Source: Ahaetulla prasina (Eukaryota; Chordata; Lepidosauria; Squamata; Colubridae). From it: 64,000 nucleotides of DNA. Below the pieces are notes generated by a model. The model was given only the letters and a program-made list of their open reading frames with translations, searched no databases and was not told the DNA's origin. Position 1 is the stretch's first letter; each line of letters starts with the position of its first letter. Position numbers and translations under genes: made by a program. This document shows, in pieces, positions 43,983-54,360 of this stretch. The stretch spans positions 4,026,435-4,090,434 of the forward strand of contig NC_080541.1 in NCBI RefSeq assembly GCF_028640845.1. The letters are read 5' to 3'.

Positions 43983-45151
43983 CAGACTGGGCAGAGTTCC
44001 TTCGACGATCGTGATGGGCAGGGTCTTTTATGTGGACCGTACTCGACTCGGACGGAGGTGGTCCCTCGAACAGGGATGCGATTCCCCTGGTAGTCGTGCA
44101 CTCGTAGCCGTTGTGCTTGCAGGTGGCGCTTCGCGACGGACGGCAGCGACTTCGCCAAAGTGTCCCAGGACATGATGGTGATCGCTGATCCCGTGTCTAC
44201 TTCAAGCCGGCACCGTACTCCCTCTATTTTTGGCTTGGTGAAGATCTTCTTCTCCACTTTGGTCGAGGCGCCTATGACCACAGTTGTTTGATTGGAATCC
44301 GCGCCTTTTTTGTTTGAGCCAATCGCGGGCCGCCTTGCCGATTCCGCGCTCTGATTGGCCGATTTGAATTTTCGGCGGGAAGGTTGGGCCGCTCGACAAA
44401 CTTGAGCTAGGTGCCCTTTCTTCCCACACCGCCGACATGTCGCGTCTTTAAACTTGCAGCGTTGGCGCTGGTGTTGACCCCCGCAGCTTCCGCATTCGTC
44501 TCGGTCCCCTTTGTCGCGTTTCTCGGTGCGGCAGACCCCTTCCTCGTCTTCACCGTCGGATTCGGTCTGAACCTCCTCCTGGTGCACCGGAGTTGCCTTT
44601 GCGCTCGCCTTTTGTGGGACCGGCTTCTGCAGTGTCTCTGCCGCTTGGGTGGACATTTCATGTGCTCTGGCTTCGTCCAGAGCGTTGGCCAGTGTGAGGT
44701 TGCTCTTTGCTAGCAGCCGTCGTCGCAAACGGATATCTTTGACCCCTCGGATGAGTTGCTCGAGGAGCACCTCGTCTAGGTCGCGGTATCCGCAGTCCTT
44801 GGACGCTTTTCTTAGGGCGGCCATGTAGTCACCGATGGATTCGCCCTCCATCTGCCTTCGCTCTCCGAATTCAAACCGCCGCACGTATTTGGACGGCGTT
44901 GGTGCGAAGTGATTTTTTAGCAAAGTCTGCAAAGTTGGCCATGACACCGACTGCAACGGTGTTGGCTCTGCCAGGGCTTCCGCGATATCGATGACCTCCG
45001 GACCACAGTGGCTTAGGAAATAAGCCCTCTTTCGGTTATCTGGAACTCCGTGCAGTTCGTTGGCTTCTAGAAAGCTTTCGAAACGGGTCATATACGTTCC
45101 CCATTTCTCTTTAGCCGGGTCAAATGGTGCGGGCGGAGTATAACTGGCCAT
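43973..45151 (-). pseudogene. Gag and protease, one open frame of 392 codons
   Basis: Start codon at 45151 lies ~98 bp inside the 5' LTR boundary. Residues 1-170 are a capsid-like region ('LLKNHFAPTPSKYVRRFEFG', 'YMAALRKASKDCGY'). Two zinc knuckles follow: C220-x2-C-x3-H-x4-C232 and C239-x2-C-x4-H247-x4-C252, for RNA binding. The aspartic protease motif D-T-G is at 319-321 ('RLEVDTGSAITI'). Gag and protease share one frame. The frame ends in an altered tail after ~375, where an indel shifts it away from the RT frame. Confidence 0.88.
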
Positions 45152-45228
45152 CTCCGCTTTTCTGCCCTGGGTTTGCTGGGTTCAGGTCTATCGTGCTTCA
45201 GCTCGGTTCTGGTTCTCCTCAGCCTCGA

Positions 45229-45248
45229 GATCCCACCTTCGTCGCCAA
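45229..45248 (-). promoter_or_regulatory. Primer-binding site
   Basis: Minus strand immediately inside the 5' LTR is tt then tggcgacgaaggtggga. The sequence starts TGG, as for a tRNA CCA end, and resembles the complement of a tRNA-Ser(GCT) 3' end. The tRNA identity is from memory. Confidence 0.6.
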
Positions 45249-45438
45249 TGTTAAGTTCTGGAAGTAATGAGGCTGGAGACCAGGGTAGTGACAACAGCTC
45301 TTTAATATAGGGTGAACCCAGCAACAGGCTGGGGGAAAAACCTCTCCTTTTATACAGTTCTGCTGGAGGCTTCGACCAATCAGCAACGTGCTGATTTCCC
45401 GCTCAAATATTTAAAGGTACAAACATGAATACATAACA
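45249..45438 (-). promoter_or_regulatory. 5' LTR of the gypsy element, 190 bp, with promoter signals
   Basis: On the minus strand, in order: an inverted CCAAT box (plus-strand ccaat at 45376-45380), TATAAAAG (45347-45354 in reverse), and an ATTAAA polyadenylation signal (~45300). The compact LTR holds all control elements. The flanking 'ccgctcaaatatttaaagg' is also in the 3' LTR. Confidence 0.85.
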
Positions 45439-45443
45439 CAGAG

Positions 45444-45449
45444 AGAGAA

Positions 45450-45522
<73 letters not shown>

Positions 45523-45646
45523 CACACCCACACACACAGAGGGACAGAGAGACACGGGGGTAGGTGGGAGAGAGAGACACAGAGAGAGAGAGACAGAGAG
45601 ACATGGAGAGAGAGAGAGAGAGACAGAGAGCAGAGACAGAGTGCAT

Positions 45647-45726
<80 letters not shown>

Positions 45727-45760
45727 TAAATAAAGAGACAGGGGGAGGAGGGAGAGGCAG
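45444..45760. repeat. (CAGA/CACA)n array, right of the gypsy element
   Basis: Continuation of the array at 40256-40846 with long CAGA and CA runs. Confidence 0.95.
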
Positions 45761-45776
45761 AGAGTGGGAAGGGGAA

Positions 45777-46275
45777 TGTTGGAAGAAATCTCCATCTGGG
45801 TTCAATTCCAAGTAGGGAAAAAGTCACTGAAAACATGGAGACTGTTTGGAAAGATGGTTTAATGGTGGACAGGACCACATGGTCTGGGCAAAAAAAAAAA
45901 AAAAGAGAAGAGATGCTGAGAGTGCCTGGGTTTTATGCCCTCTGGGCTTTTGAATTTGAGCTTATATTCTGATTGGTTCTCAGACTCCCATGGAGCTATG
46001 CAGGGGTAACTTTGTAGGTTGTCTTTTGAGTCCCAGACTTGGTTGACTTGCTGGGTGATGATGTAATGAAAGGGCTTTGGGCAATTCCAACTATGGCTCT
46101 GCCTGAAGGAGGTAGATCTTTGTTATGTAAATTAGACTGGTCCAGAACTTAATGGCCCATTGACAAAGGATGTGTGTGTGTGAGTTTCTGCCTCCCTTTT
46201 AGGGGGAATATTCTACCCTTTTAATATTTCCTAAAATATCTCATTTTCCTAGGAGAGGGGTGGGTGCTAACTTCC
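45777..46275 (-). mobile_element. LTR, family III (minus strand)
   Basis: Minus-strand copy of the family at 14497-15109. Left boundary tgttggaag is the reverse of cttccaaca, and the right boundary lies near 'ggtgctaacttcc'. Minus strand contains 'ggcataaaacccagg' (TATA-like) and 'ccattaaaccatctttcc'. Unlike the 14.5 kb copy it lacks a ~110 bp central region. Confidence 0.65.
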
Positions 46276-46593
46276 TTTGGAAAGAAAAAGAAAGAGAGGG
46301 CAGGGAGAGAGGGTGGGAAGAGGAAGAGAGAGAAAAGGAAAGAGAGAAGAAGGGAGAGAGACAGGGAGGGAAGGAGAGAAGGGGAGGGAGGGAGAGGGGA
46401 AGGGAAGGGACGGTGAAGAGAGATGTATGGAGAGGAAAAGACAGAGGACAAAGGGGGAAAGAGAGGGGGAGGGAGGGATAGAGGGAGGAGGGAGGGAGGG
46501 AGGAGAGAGAGGGAGGAGAGAGAGGGAGGAGGTAGAGAGAGAGATGGATGGAGGGGAAGAAAGACAGACAGACCGACAAGGAGGGAGAGAAAC

Positions 46594-46888
46594 AATAGAA
46601 TAGAATAGAATAGAATTTTATTGGCCAAGTGTGATTGGACACACAAGGAATTTGTCTTGGTGCATATGCTCTCAGTGTACATAAAAGAAAAGATACGTTC
46701 ATCAAGGTACAACATTTACAACACAATTGATGGTCAATATATCAATATAAATCATAAGGATTGCCAGCAACAAGTTATAGTCATACAGTCGTAAGTGGAA
46801 AGGGATTGGTGATGGGAACGATGAGAAGATTAATAGTAGTGCAGATTCAGTAAATAGTTTGACAGTGTTGATGGAATTATTTGTTTAG
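46594..46888 (-). mobile_element. Rex1 LINE 3' end, unit 1
   Basis: (AATAG)n, the shared 98 bp tail and ~180 bp of Rex1 3' UTR to 'ttagcagagtgatgg', where the Rex1 coding end would begin. 5'-truncated. Confidence 0.9.
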
Positions 46889-47534
46889 CAGAGTGATGGA
46901 GGGAGAGAGACAGGGAGGTAGAGACACAGAAGAAGGAGAGAGAACAAGCAGGAAAGAGAAAGGAAGGAAAGGAGGGGGAGAGGGAGGGAGAGGGAGGAGA
47001 GAGAGGGGAGGAAGAAAAAGAGTGGGGTTGAGAAGGAGAGCAGGGGAGAGAGGGGTAGGGGAGAGGGAGAGAGGAAGAGAGAAAGGGAGAGGGAGGGAGA
47101 GAGAAGTGGTTGGGAGAGAGAGGGAGAAAGAGGAAGGTGTGGGAAAGAAAGAGGGGGAGGGAGAGGAAGAGAGGGATGGGGAAAGATGGAAAGGAGAGAG
47201 GGAGAGAGGAAGAAGGAAAGAGAGGGAGGAGAGAGAGGAGAGAGGAGAGAGAGGGAGGGAGGAGGAAGAGAGAGAAAAGGAAAGAGAGAAGAAGGGAGAG
47301 AGACAGGGAGGGAAGGAGAGAAGGGGAGGGAGGGAGAGGGGAAGGGAAGGGACGGTGAAGAGAGATGTATGGAGAGGAAAAGACAGAGGACAAAGGGGGA
47401 AAGAGAGAGGGAGGGAGGGATAGAGGGAGGGAGGGAGGGAGGGAGAGATAGGGAGGGATTTGTAGGGGAGAGGTAGAGAGAGAGATGGATGGAGGGGAAG
47501 AAAGACAGACAGACCGACAAGGAGGGAGAGAAAC

Positions 47535-47829
47535 AATAGAATAGAATAGAATAGAATTTTATTGGCCAAGTGTGATTGGACACACAAGGAATTTGTCTTG
47601 GTGCATATGCTCTCAGTGTACATAAAAGAAAAGATACGTTCATCAAGGTACAACATTTACAACACAATTGATGGTCAATATATCAATATAAATCATAAGG
47701 ATTGCCAGCAACAAGTTATAGTCATACAGTCGTAAGTGGAAAGGGATTGGTGATGGGAACGATGAGAAGATTAATAGTAGTGCAGATTCAGTAAATAGTT
47801 TGACAGTGTTGATGGAATTATTTGTTTAG
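47535..47829 (-). mobile_element. Rex1 LINE 3' end, unit 2
   Basis: Copy of the fragment at 46594 carried by the ~941 bp duplication, nearly identical by eye. Confidence 0.9.
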
Positions 47830-48004
47830 CAGAGTGATGGAGGGAGAGAGACAGGGAGGTAGAGACACAGAAGAAGGAGAGAGAACAAGCAGGAAAGAGA
47901 AAGGAAGGGAAAGAGGGTGAGAGGGAGGGAGAGGGAGGAGAGAGAGGGGAGGGAGAAAAAGAGTGGGGTTGAGAAGGAGAGCAGGGAGAGAGGGGTAGGG
48001 AGAG

Positions 48005-48046
<42 letters not shown>

Positions 48047-48240
48047 AGTGGTTGGGAGAGAGAGGAGAGAGGAAGAGAGGATGGGGAAAGATGGAAAGGA
48101 GAGAGGAAGAGAGAAAGGAAAGAGAGGGAGGGAGGAGAGGAAGAGAGAAAGGAAAGAGAGGGAGGGAGGAGAGAGAGGAGAGAGAGGGAGGGAGGGAGGG
48201 AGGAAGAAAGAGAGAAAGACAGAATGAGACAGGGAGAGAA

Positions 48241-48566
48241 GAACACTCAATAGCATTCAAGTACTTGCTGGTTTTGGGCTACGACTCCAGCACTGACCAG
48301 CATTGTGGACCAGATTCTTGTTGCAAAGGTGGAGAACATTCATATCCCATTCTTGTTCCTTTACAAATGCTCCTTGGAGACCGGCTGCCACCTTCACACA
48401 GGGGCTTCTTCAAGCAAGGCCATCGATGGGGGGTAAAATTCGTTGAACGACTATCTTGCTTAGCAACAGAAATGTTGGACCCAAGGGTGACCGTAAATCT
48501 AAGAGGAATTCTGGTAGAATTCGGTCGTTGACATCCACTCCTATGGTGCAGGAAAGCTTACCGAAA
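48241..48566. other. Mostly unrecognised; MITE end fragment at 48430-48520
   Basis: 'cttagcaacagaaatgttgg' and 'gtgaccgtaaatct' resemble the CAGGTAG-type MITE terminus. Otherwise no feature. Confidence 0.4.
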
Positions 48567-49023
48567 CAGAATAACCAATAATAAAGTTGGAAGGGACCTT
48601 GGAGGTCTTCTAGTCCAACCCCTTGCTCAGGCAGGAGACTCCATACCATTTGGTTGTCCAATCTCTTCTTAAAAACCTCCAGTGCTACAGCACTCACCAC
48701 TTCTGGAGAAATATTCCACTAGTTAATTGTTCTAACTGTCAGGAAATTTCTCCTTAGTTCTAGGTTGCTTCTCCCTTTGATGAGTTTCCATCCCGTTGAT
48801 TTTTGTCCTGCCTTCAGGTGCTTTAGACAATAGGTTGGCCCAATCTTTTTTGGGGCAGACCCTCACATATTGGAAGACTGCTCTCATGCCCCCCCCCGCA
48901 CCATTCCTTCTTTTCTCTAGGCTGGCTATACCCAATTCCTGCCACCGTTCCTTGTATGTTTTAGCCTTGGGTCTCCCAATCATATTTGTGGCTCTTCTTG
49001 GCACTCTTTCCAGAGTCTCAACA
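48567..49023 (-). mobile_element. CR1 LINE 3' end, cut by LTR E
   Basis: Minus-strand reading gives 'VETLERVPRRATNMI', 'KTYKERWQELGIASLEKRR', 'APEGRTK' and the 3' terminus at the left. LTR E interrupts the upstream side. Confidence 0.9.
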
Positions 49024-49535
49024 TGTTCTGCCTCCATCCGAGTGATGGCTTAATTAGCCGGCACTATCAGCTCTGGCAGCAGAATAGCCAGCGCCTGCCA
49101 AGAGCCTCTGTTATCTTCCACGATGCTGGCGAGTCACCCAGAAACAAACTTCAGCTCTTAATCAGTGGATTTGCCTGTTACAAAGAGACACAGCAGCTCT
49201 GGCTGCCTTTTATATCCTGTGGGGTGTGGCTCCATGACTCAGCACTTCCTAGGCCTTCCCCACCCCCCTTCTTCTGTTGTTCCCCCCTCTCCTGCCTACG
49301 AAACCTAGGGTTCAACCAAGCCTGATTGCCGTCAGCTGGGTCTGCAGGCGTGGCCTGTGGGGGGAAAGAGTCAGGGGACAGAGGCCTCATTATCTCTTCC
49401 ACCTGGCCTGCCTCTGGCTCCTGGAGCTGAGCCAGGGAAGCCGGTGCTCCCGAGGTAAGTCCTGACGGCCCTTCCCCCTCACTGTCCAAGTCACTTTCTG
49501 GCAGCAGGCCCAGCTCGGGGGGCGCAGACACAATA
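49024..49535 (-). mobile_element. Solo LTR E (TGTTGTG family, subfamily with F)
   Basis: 512 bp, tgttctgcctcc to agacacaata, with a perfect target duplication caaca (49019-49023, 49536-49540). Minus-strand frame: V-S-A-P-P-E then 'LLPESDLDSEGEGPSGL', 'EPEAGQVEEIMRPLSPDS', 'DPADGNQAWLNPRFRRQER'. The frame runs on for 117 codons. TATA-like ggatataaaagg. Confidence 0.85.
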
Positions 49536-49654
49536 CAACAGCTGTTTACCCTGTAAAGTAGATCAGAATTTTTCAGGGGTAGGCTTCAAAAATTTTAGCA
49601 AAGGTTTTTCTGCCCTGTTGCTGGGTGAGTGTGGCCATGGTGGGCGTGGCCTAG

Positions 49655-49912
49655 TCTAGGGGTCTCCAATCTTGTCAACTTTAAGACTTGTGGACTTGTG
49701 TTTAAAAATAAATAAAAAATTCCCCCCCCCAAAAAAAAGACTTGTGGACTTCAACTCCTAGAATTCCTCAGCCAGCTTTGCTTCATTGACTATCATTGAC
49801 TCCATTCAAACAAATTTAGAAAAAAAGAATATTAGCATGTTTAGAACCACGTTTCACAAATCTTGAAAAAAAAAAAATTACAGCACAAAAAAATGGAAAC
49901 ACAGATTGGAGA
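49655..49912. mobile_element. Palindromic hAT-like MITE, rearranged
   Basis: Starts taggggtctccaatc and ends ggagacccctgg. 'gacttgtggacttcaactcc' is present, and an A/C-rich insertion with a repeated 'gacttgtggactt' word disturbs the left arm. Confidence 0.65.
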
Positions 49913-50350
49913 CCCCTGGCCTCCAATGGCGGCGGGAGGCGTTTTTGCCCTCCCCGGGCTCCGGAGACTTTCCTTGAGCCTCCAGGAGGGTGAAAACAAC
50001 TTTCCCAGGCTGTGGAGGCCCTCTGGAGGCCGGAAACGGGCCCGTTTCCGGCCTTCCTGAACTTCCGGTAGGCCCGTTTTTCACCCTACCCGAGCCTCCG
50101 TGCGCGCCCTGCGTTTACCTGCATCCAAAACGGGCCATATGAAGACTCCTGGGAAGGGCAGGGCGGGGCAGGGTGGGCGGGGCGGGGCCAGCCAGGAGTG
50201 GGATTGCGGGGTTCTCTGAACTGCACAGACCCTTGGCTAGAGGGCCTCCCGAACTCCTGCAAACCCCCAGCAGCCCCACCCCTGGAATTTTTCCCATGGA
50301 AGGGAGAAGATGCCATAATTACTTTGAGAATCCATGAATTGGAACCCAGT
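49913..50350. repeat. GC-rich region with a 26 bp perfect palindrome
   Basis: Higher GC than its neighbours. A palindrome centred on gggccc at ~50038 has arms ggccggaaac. Probably part of an unclassified MITE. No gene is supported. Confidence 0.45.
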
Positions 50351-50354
50351 CTTT

Positions 50355-50828
50355 CAAAGACGGTCTATTTGCGAGACCGCCTTCTGCCACCGATAGCCTC
50401 CCAACGACATGTGCGCTCCCACAGAGCGGGCCTCCTCAGGGTGCTGTCGACCAAACAATGTAGGTTGGCGGCCCCCAGGGGGAGGGCCTTCTCTGTGGCA
50501 GCACCAGCCCTATGGAACAAGCTTCCTCCGGGGTAACGCCAACTCCCCGATCTCCGGGCCTTCAAACATGAACTGAAGACTTTACTATTTCACCGAGCGG
50601 GACTAGCCTAAGACATATTTTAGCGAAATTTTAAGGGGTTTTAATCGGTCTTTGACCGTTTTAGTGATTCGGCCAGTAAATATTTGTTCTTAATTGTTTT
50701 TAAATATTGTTATTTATTATATTTATATTGTATTGGTGTGGGTATTTTAACATTGCCTGTAAACCGCCCTGAGTCCTCCGGGAGATGGTGCGGTATAGAA
50801 ATGTAATTATAAATAAATAAATAAATAA
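50355..50828 (+). mobile_element. L2 LINE 3' end
   Basis: Encodes 'YLRDRLLPPIASQRHVRSH', 'LRVLSTKQCRLAAPRGRAFS', 'APALWNKLPPG' with a stop shortly after. The 3' UTR has 'taaaccgccctgagtcc' and ends (AAAT)n. Confidence 0.88.
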
Positions 50829-51229
50829 AGAGGAGGCTAAATCGGGAGCCTCCATCGCCATCAAACTGAAGGAGGAGGTGGACAGGAAGTGACCTTGTGC
50901 CAAGTTTTAATTTTCATTGAGCTGATTGCCAAGGCCAGGAAGAACCAAGCTGTGCTGGGGGAAAAAAAATCTCATTATCTCTCAAGAGGAGATAGAAAAT
51001 GCAGAAAGCGGTTGCCAATTCTCGTTTGCATCTGGTTGCCAGAGCAACCAGACCTGGGTATATCCAAAATTGGAAGGGGCACAAAAACAAAATAGTTTGA
51101 GCATCCTGCTACATTGATGTAACACCACCGGTGACTTCCCAGGTCACCAACCTCTATGTTCATGTTATGAAGAACAGGCTTGCCAGAGATGGAAAAAGCT
51201 GGATCTTCTAAAAATAAATCAATCAATCA
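50829..51229. other. No recognisable gene or repeat
   Basis: Unique-looking sequence between L2 and CR1. Confidence 0.4.
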
Positions 51230-51427
51230 AATAACTGAGTTGGAAGGCACCTTGGAGGTCTTCTAGTCCAACCCCCTGCTCAAGCAGCAATTCCTATACC
51301 ATTTCAGACAAACGGTTGTCCAATCTCTTTCTAAAAAACCTCCAGTATGCAGCAGCCACAACTTCTGGAGGCAAGCTGTTCCACTGGTTAATTGTTCTCA
51401 CTATTAGGAAGTTTCTCCTTAGTTCCA
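51230..51427 (-). mobile_element. CR1 LINE 3' end, copy a
   Basis: Terminal ~200 bp of CR1. It stops at 'cttagttccag', where the GAGTA array and a second CR1 follow in the same orientation. Confidence 0.88.
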
Positions 51428-51586
51428 GGAGAGTAGAGTAGAGTAGAGTAGAGTAGAGTAGAGTAGAGTAGAGTAGAGTAGAGTAGAGTAGAGTGTAGAG
51501 TAGAGTAGAGTAGAGTAGAGTAGAGTAGAGTAGAGTATAGAGTAGAGTAGAGTAGAGTAGAATAGAACAGAACAGAACAGAAAAGA
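51428..51586. repeat. (AGAGT)n microsatellite
   Basis: About 30 pentanucleotide units, then gaatagaacag variants, located exactly at the 3' terminus of the second CR1. It is probably an expansion of the CR1 terminal agaatagaat motif. Confidence 0.95.
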
Positions 51587-51990
51587 ATAACAGAGTTGGA
51601 AGGGACCTTGAAGGTCTTCTAGTCCAACCCACTGCTAAGGCAGGAAACCCTATAACATTTCAGAAAAACGGTTTTCCAATTTCTTCTTAAAAACTTCCAG
51701 TTTTGGAGCACCCACATCTTCTGACGACAATTTGTTCTACTGGTGAATTGTTCTAACGTTCAGGAAATTTTTCCTTAGTTCTAGGTTGCTTCTCTCCTTG
51801 GTTAGTTTCCATCCATGGTTTCTTGTCTTGCCTTCTGGGCCTTTGGAGAATAGGTTGATGCCCACTTCTTTGTAGCAGCCCCTCAAATACTGGAAGACTG
51901 CTACCATGTCTCCCCTGGTCCTTCTTCTCACTAGACTAGATATACCCAATTCCTGCAGCCGTTCTTCATAGGTTTTTGCCCTTCTAAAAC
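51587..51990 (-). mobile_element. CR1 LINE 3' end, copy b
   Basis: Minus-strand reading gives '[20 protein letters not shown]', 'DMVAVFQYLRGCYKE' and 'NFLNVRTIHQ'. An 87-codon frame is open. Confidence 0.9.
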
Positions 51991-52234
51991 TCTTCTGCAT
52001 GTCTCCATCCGTAGCTGCTCAAAAAGTGAGAGCCATCACCTCACCTCATTGGCATTTCTGAAATGGGTAGAAAATGGGTAGAGACAATGACTCAGTCTTT
52101 GGCCCAGAGAAGAAGGAGGCTCTGCCCACCTGCCACCACATCATCATGGGTGTTCTGGACGTGAGTAAAGTGATTACGTGGGTGCGGTCCTGTTGCGAAC
52201 CGGTAATAAAGGTAAGTAGAACCCACCCCTGGGG
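51991..52234. other. No recognisable gene or repeat
   Basis: Unique-looking sequence. Confidence 0.4.
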
Positions 52235-52965
52235 TCGACCTATTCTCCAAAGCAGCTGAGGGCAAGACGTGAAGCAACAGGGGGAAGGTCTTTAAAGAAA
52301 CATCCAACTTAGAACTACAGAGACATTTCCTAACTGAATCAAGAAGAGGGCCGTGAAAATATTTGCAGATCCCTCGCATCCTGGACATAAACTGTTTCAA
52401 CTCCTACCCTCAAAACGACGCTATAGAGCACTGCACACCAGAACAACTAGACACAAGAACATTTCTTCCCGAAGGCCATCACTCTGCTAAACAAATAATT
52501 CCCTCAACACTGTCAGACTATTTACTGAATCTGCACTACTATTAATCTTCTCATAGTTCCCATCACCAATCTTTTTCCATTTATGACTGTATGACTGTAA
52601 CTTGTTGCTGGCAATCCTTATGATTTATATTGATATATTGACCATCAATTGTGTTGTAAATGTTGTACCTTGATGAACGTATCTTTTCTTTTATGTACAC
52701 TGAGAGCATACGCACCAAGACAAATTCTTTGTGTGTCCATTCACACTTGGCCAATAAAACTCTATTCTATTCTATTCTGAGAACAATTATGCAGTGGAAT
52801 GGCTTGCCTCCAGAGCTCGTGGATGCTCTATCCCTGGAGGTTTTCACAAAGAGACTGGGCAGCCATTTGTCTGGGGTCTCCTCCTTGAGCAGGGGGTTGG
52901 ACTAGAAGACCTCCAAGGTCCCTTTCAACCTATTGATCTATGTTCTATGTTTCTGACCTCCTTGG
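52235..52965 (+). mobile_element. CR1 LINE 3' end, split by Rex1
   Basis: CR1 words occur at 52235-52337 ('ctattctccaaagcag', 'catttcctaactga') and resume at 52786 ('gagaacaattatgcagtgg') to the 3' end, with the Rex1 fragment between. Confidence 0.82.
52338..52785 (+). mobile_element. Rex1 LINE 3' end inserted in CR1
   Basis: Starts at the codons for 'KKRAVKIFADPSHPGHKLF', includes 'KRRYRALHTRTTRHKN', the 3' UTR, the shared 98 bp tail (52664-52760) and a short ATTCT run. Confidence 0.9.
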
Positions 52966-53034
52966 GGTGCATCAAGCAGCTGGTGATGACCTCACAAGAA
53001 CAGGAGAAGCTGGGATTTGTTCATCGTTTATTTT

Positions 53035-53515
53035 TAAAAAGGGGAGGAGGGAGGGGGAGGGGGAGGAAAGGAGGGGAGGGAGGGCAGGACAAAGGTAGCA
53101 AGAAAGGAAGGAGGGAGGGGTAAGGAAGAAGGGGAGGGAGGGAGGAACAAAGAAAGGGAGGGAGGGAGGGGGAGGGGAGGAATGGCAGGACAAACGTAGC
53201 AAGGTAGGAGGAAGGAAGGGAGGGAGGAAGGGAGGAAGGAGGAAGGAAGGAAGGATAAGGAAGAAGGGAAGACAGGGAGGAAGGAAGGGAGGAAGGAGGA
53301 AGGAAGGAAGGAGGGGTAAGGAAGAACGGAAGACAGGGAGGAAGGAAGGAGGAAGGAAGAGAGGAAGGGAAAGGAAGAAGGGGAGGGAGGAAGAGAGGAA
53401 GGAAGGAAATGTGTGAGGGGAAGGAAGGAAGGAAGGAAGGAAGGAAGGAAGGAAGGAAGGAATGAAGGAAGGAAGGGAAGATAAGGAAGAAGGGGAGAAA
53501 GGGAGGGAGGGAGAA
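53035..53515. repeat. (GGGA/GGAA)n compound array
   Basis: Purine array with recurring 'ggacaaacgtagcaag'-type and 'ggtaaggaagaa' spacers (53090 and 53190; 53121, 53253 and 53315), showing block duplications. Confidence 0.92.
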
Positions 53516-54111
53516 GGGGAAATACAGACAGATTCAATTTCCAAAAACTTCCTGTTCCCATGCCCCTTCCCCTTGTTTTTTTAAAGGAGTGAAAAATGGC
53601 CAAAACAACAGTACCCCAATATATCCGATTGGTAAAAAATAGCGAAAAATAAAAAACCCGAACCGCTTTGCCACCAGATTTTAGCGCCATGTGGCTGCCC
53701 GTTGAACCTTGTCCTCCCCTCCTGCTCCCCCTCCCTTTAAACATGGGCCCTCATGTGGAGGAGAAGCACCACAGCCTGAGTTGAACTGGGGGTGGGGGTG
53801 GTTTGGCTGCCGTATGCAGAAAACGTGTCGAACGTGGATGGAAGATAAGATGCTGCGAACATACATTTTTTTTTAAAAAAAACCCTGTATTTTCTTTGTG
53901 TTTACAGCAAATATGGTTTTCCAGACTGCCACGGTTAGTGGAAAGTTAAACTAGTATTTTTTTTAAAAAAACAACAACACCCTGCCTTACGGCAATTGTC
54001 TCACCTGGATTAGATGAGTCACCCTGCAGGATTATTTTCCTAATCTTGTTTTGGTGCAGTTTTTGAGGGTGGGGGGAGGGGAATGAGAATGTAGTTGCAA
54101 TAAGACAACTA
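53516..54111. other. No recognisable gene or repeat
   Basis: Unique-looking sequence with short A/T runs. Confidence 0.4.
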
Positions 54112-54266
54112 ACAGCATAACAGAGTTGTAAGAGACCTTGGAGAAATTCTAGTCTAACCTGTTGCTCAGGCAGGAAACCCAATAACCAATTTCAGAAAAA
54201 TGGCTCTCCAATCTCTTCTTAAAAGCCTGCGGTGTGGGAGCACCCACAACTTCTAGAGGCAGGACA
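54112..54266 (-). mobile_element. CR1 LINE 3' terminus, short
   Basis: Terminal ~155 bp (cataacagagttgtaag to acttctagaggcagg). Confidence 0.85.
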
Positions 54267-54360
54267 CTGATTCTCATTGATTCATTGGCCCAAAGTCACT
54301 CAGATTGCACGAAAGTGACCGGTGACCAGCCACTTTCCAATCACCGGTCACCAGGAGAGG

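Larger units (their letters stand above)
40847..45438 (-). mobile_element. Ty3/gypsy-type LTR retrotransposon, 4592 bp, complete outline
   Basis: Two 190 bp LTRs, identical by eye, bracket a minus-strand gag-pro-RT-RNaseH-integrase region. The domain order RT, RNase H, integrase defines Ty3/gypsy. Flanks show a 5 bp cagag repeat (40842-40846, 45439-45443), weak evidence because the target is itself CAGAG-rich. A primer-binding-site-like tggcgacgaaggtggg follows the 5' LTR, and a polypurine tract gggaggggaggag precedes the 3' LTR. The coding region has at least six frame changes, so this copy cannot make a full polyprotein. A Mag-like affiliation is possible but not established. Confidence 0.93.
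46277..48240. repeat. Purine-rich block with ~941 bp tandem duplication
   Basis: GGGA/GAGA-rich DNA in which single-copy markers recur at a constant offset: 'acggtgaagagagatgtatg' at 46410 and 47352, the Rex1 tail at 46594 and 47535, 'acagggaggtagagacacag' at 46909 and 47850. Two units, about 46320-47260 and 47261-48200. The Arg/Glu/Gly- and Ser/Pro/Leu-rich frames are artefacts. Confidence 0.92.

Noticed and set aside
40847..45438. Possible envelope gene in the gypsy element
   Set aside because: The region after integrase is too short and encodes only the integrase tail; no signal peptide or membrane segment is seen.
46877..48256. Overlapping 160-260 codon frames on both strands
   Set aside because: Products of GGGA/GAGA-rich sequence and its duplication.
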